From positions 372,001 through 436,000 of the forward strand of contig NZ_SRZY01000011.1 in assembly GCF_006476045.1 (NCBI RefSeq): a DNA stretch of 64,000 bases. Direction: 5' to 3'. Every line of letters begins with the position of its first letter. Position 1 is the stretch's first letter. Shown piece after piece: positions 63,991 through 64,000 of this stretch. The notes under the pieces were generated by a model, which worked only from the letters and a program-made list of their open reading frames with translations, was not told the DNA's origin and searched no databases. Both the position numbers and the translations under genes were made by a program. This DNA is from Sphingobacterium lumbrici (GTDB taxonomy: Bacteria; Bacteroidota; Bacteroidia; Sphingobacteriales; Sphingobacteriaceae).

Positions 63991-64000
63991 ACATATATGC

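Overview
The window is chromosomal DNA from a Bacteroidota bacterium, most likely a Sphingobacterium-like member of the Sphingobacteriaceae. Supporting signs are the low-to-moderate GC, the split atpDC pair, -7 promoter elements of the form TAnnTTTG, a TonB-dependent receptor with an N-terminal carboxypeptidase-like domain, a SLRTR-type carbamoyltransferase of the succinyl/acetyl-ornithine family, and a MarR-controlled beta-oxidation cluster. The family-level placement is inference. No tRNA, rRNA, CRISPR array, prophage or intact insertion sequence was recognised.

Layout. 1-3.2 kb: end of the alpha ribosomal operon (rpsM partial, rpsK, rpsD, rpoA, rplQ). 3.2-8.2 kb: partial arginine operon argD-argF'-argB-proC-argE. 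8.2-12.6 kb (minus): glyS, bcp, M23 peptidase, FAH-family hydrolase. 12.7-15.7 kb: HAD phosphatase and a two-subunit GMC dehydrogenase. 15.7-19.5 kb (minus): class Ib ribonucleotide reductase nrdHIEF. 19.9-22.3 kb: S9 peptidase. 22.4-36.8 kb (minus): one long Ile/Leu/Val operon, ilvE-ilvD-ilvB-ilvN-dinB-ilvC-leuC-leuD-ABC-leuB-leuA-ilvA. 37.1-39.0 kb (minus): atpD-atpC. 39.1-45 kb: coiled-coil membrane protein, CoA transferase, TauE/SafE permease, and small accessory genes (DUF4256, DoxX, 2OG oxygenase). 45.2-51.6 kb: marR-fadN-like-thiolase-acyl-CoA dehydrogenase. 51.6-55.9 kb: TonB receptor region with gene remnants. 55.9-64 kb: FAD oxidoreductase, TIGR01777 epimerase, YeiH permease, ECF sigma/anti-sigma, nitroreductase, pepT, panD and a small membrane protein.

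The most unusual feature is at 51.7-54.9 kb. Two small open reading frames, each exactly 32 codons, lie upstream of a TonB-dependent receptor and of a truncated second receptor. Their N-terminal parts are unrelated, but both end in Leu-Arg-Met-Arg-Met-Cys-X-stop and lie about 100-125 nt before the receptor start. They look like regulatory leader peptides, possibly sensing sulfur amino acids. The downstream receptor copy is truncated and joined in frame, across one stop codon, to a membrane-protein gene lacking its 5' end.

Other notable points are a decayed four-helix-bundle gene inside the beta-oxidation cluster, related low-complexity words recurring in many operon-internal gaps (several as perfect hairpins), two apparently leaderless genes (glyS, panD), and a substrate-deciding Val90 in the ornithine carbamoyltransferase. 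Start codons were moved inward from the longest frame for glyS, FAH, ilvA, ilvC, ilvE, the coiled-coil protein, marR, the acyl-CoA dehydrogenase and the TonB receptor; the reasons are given in each entry.
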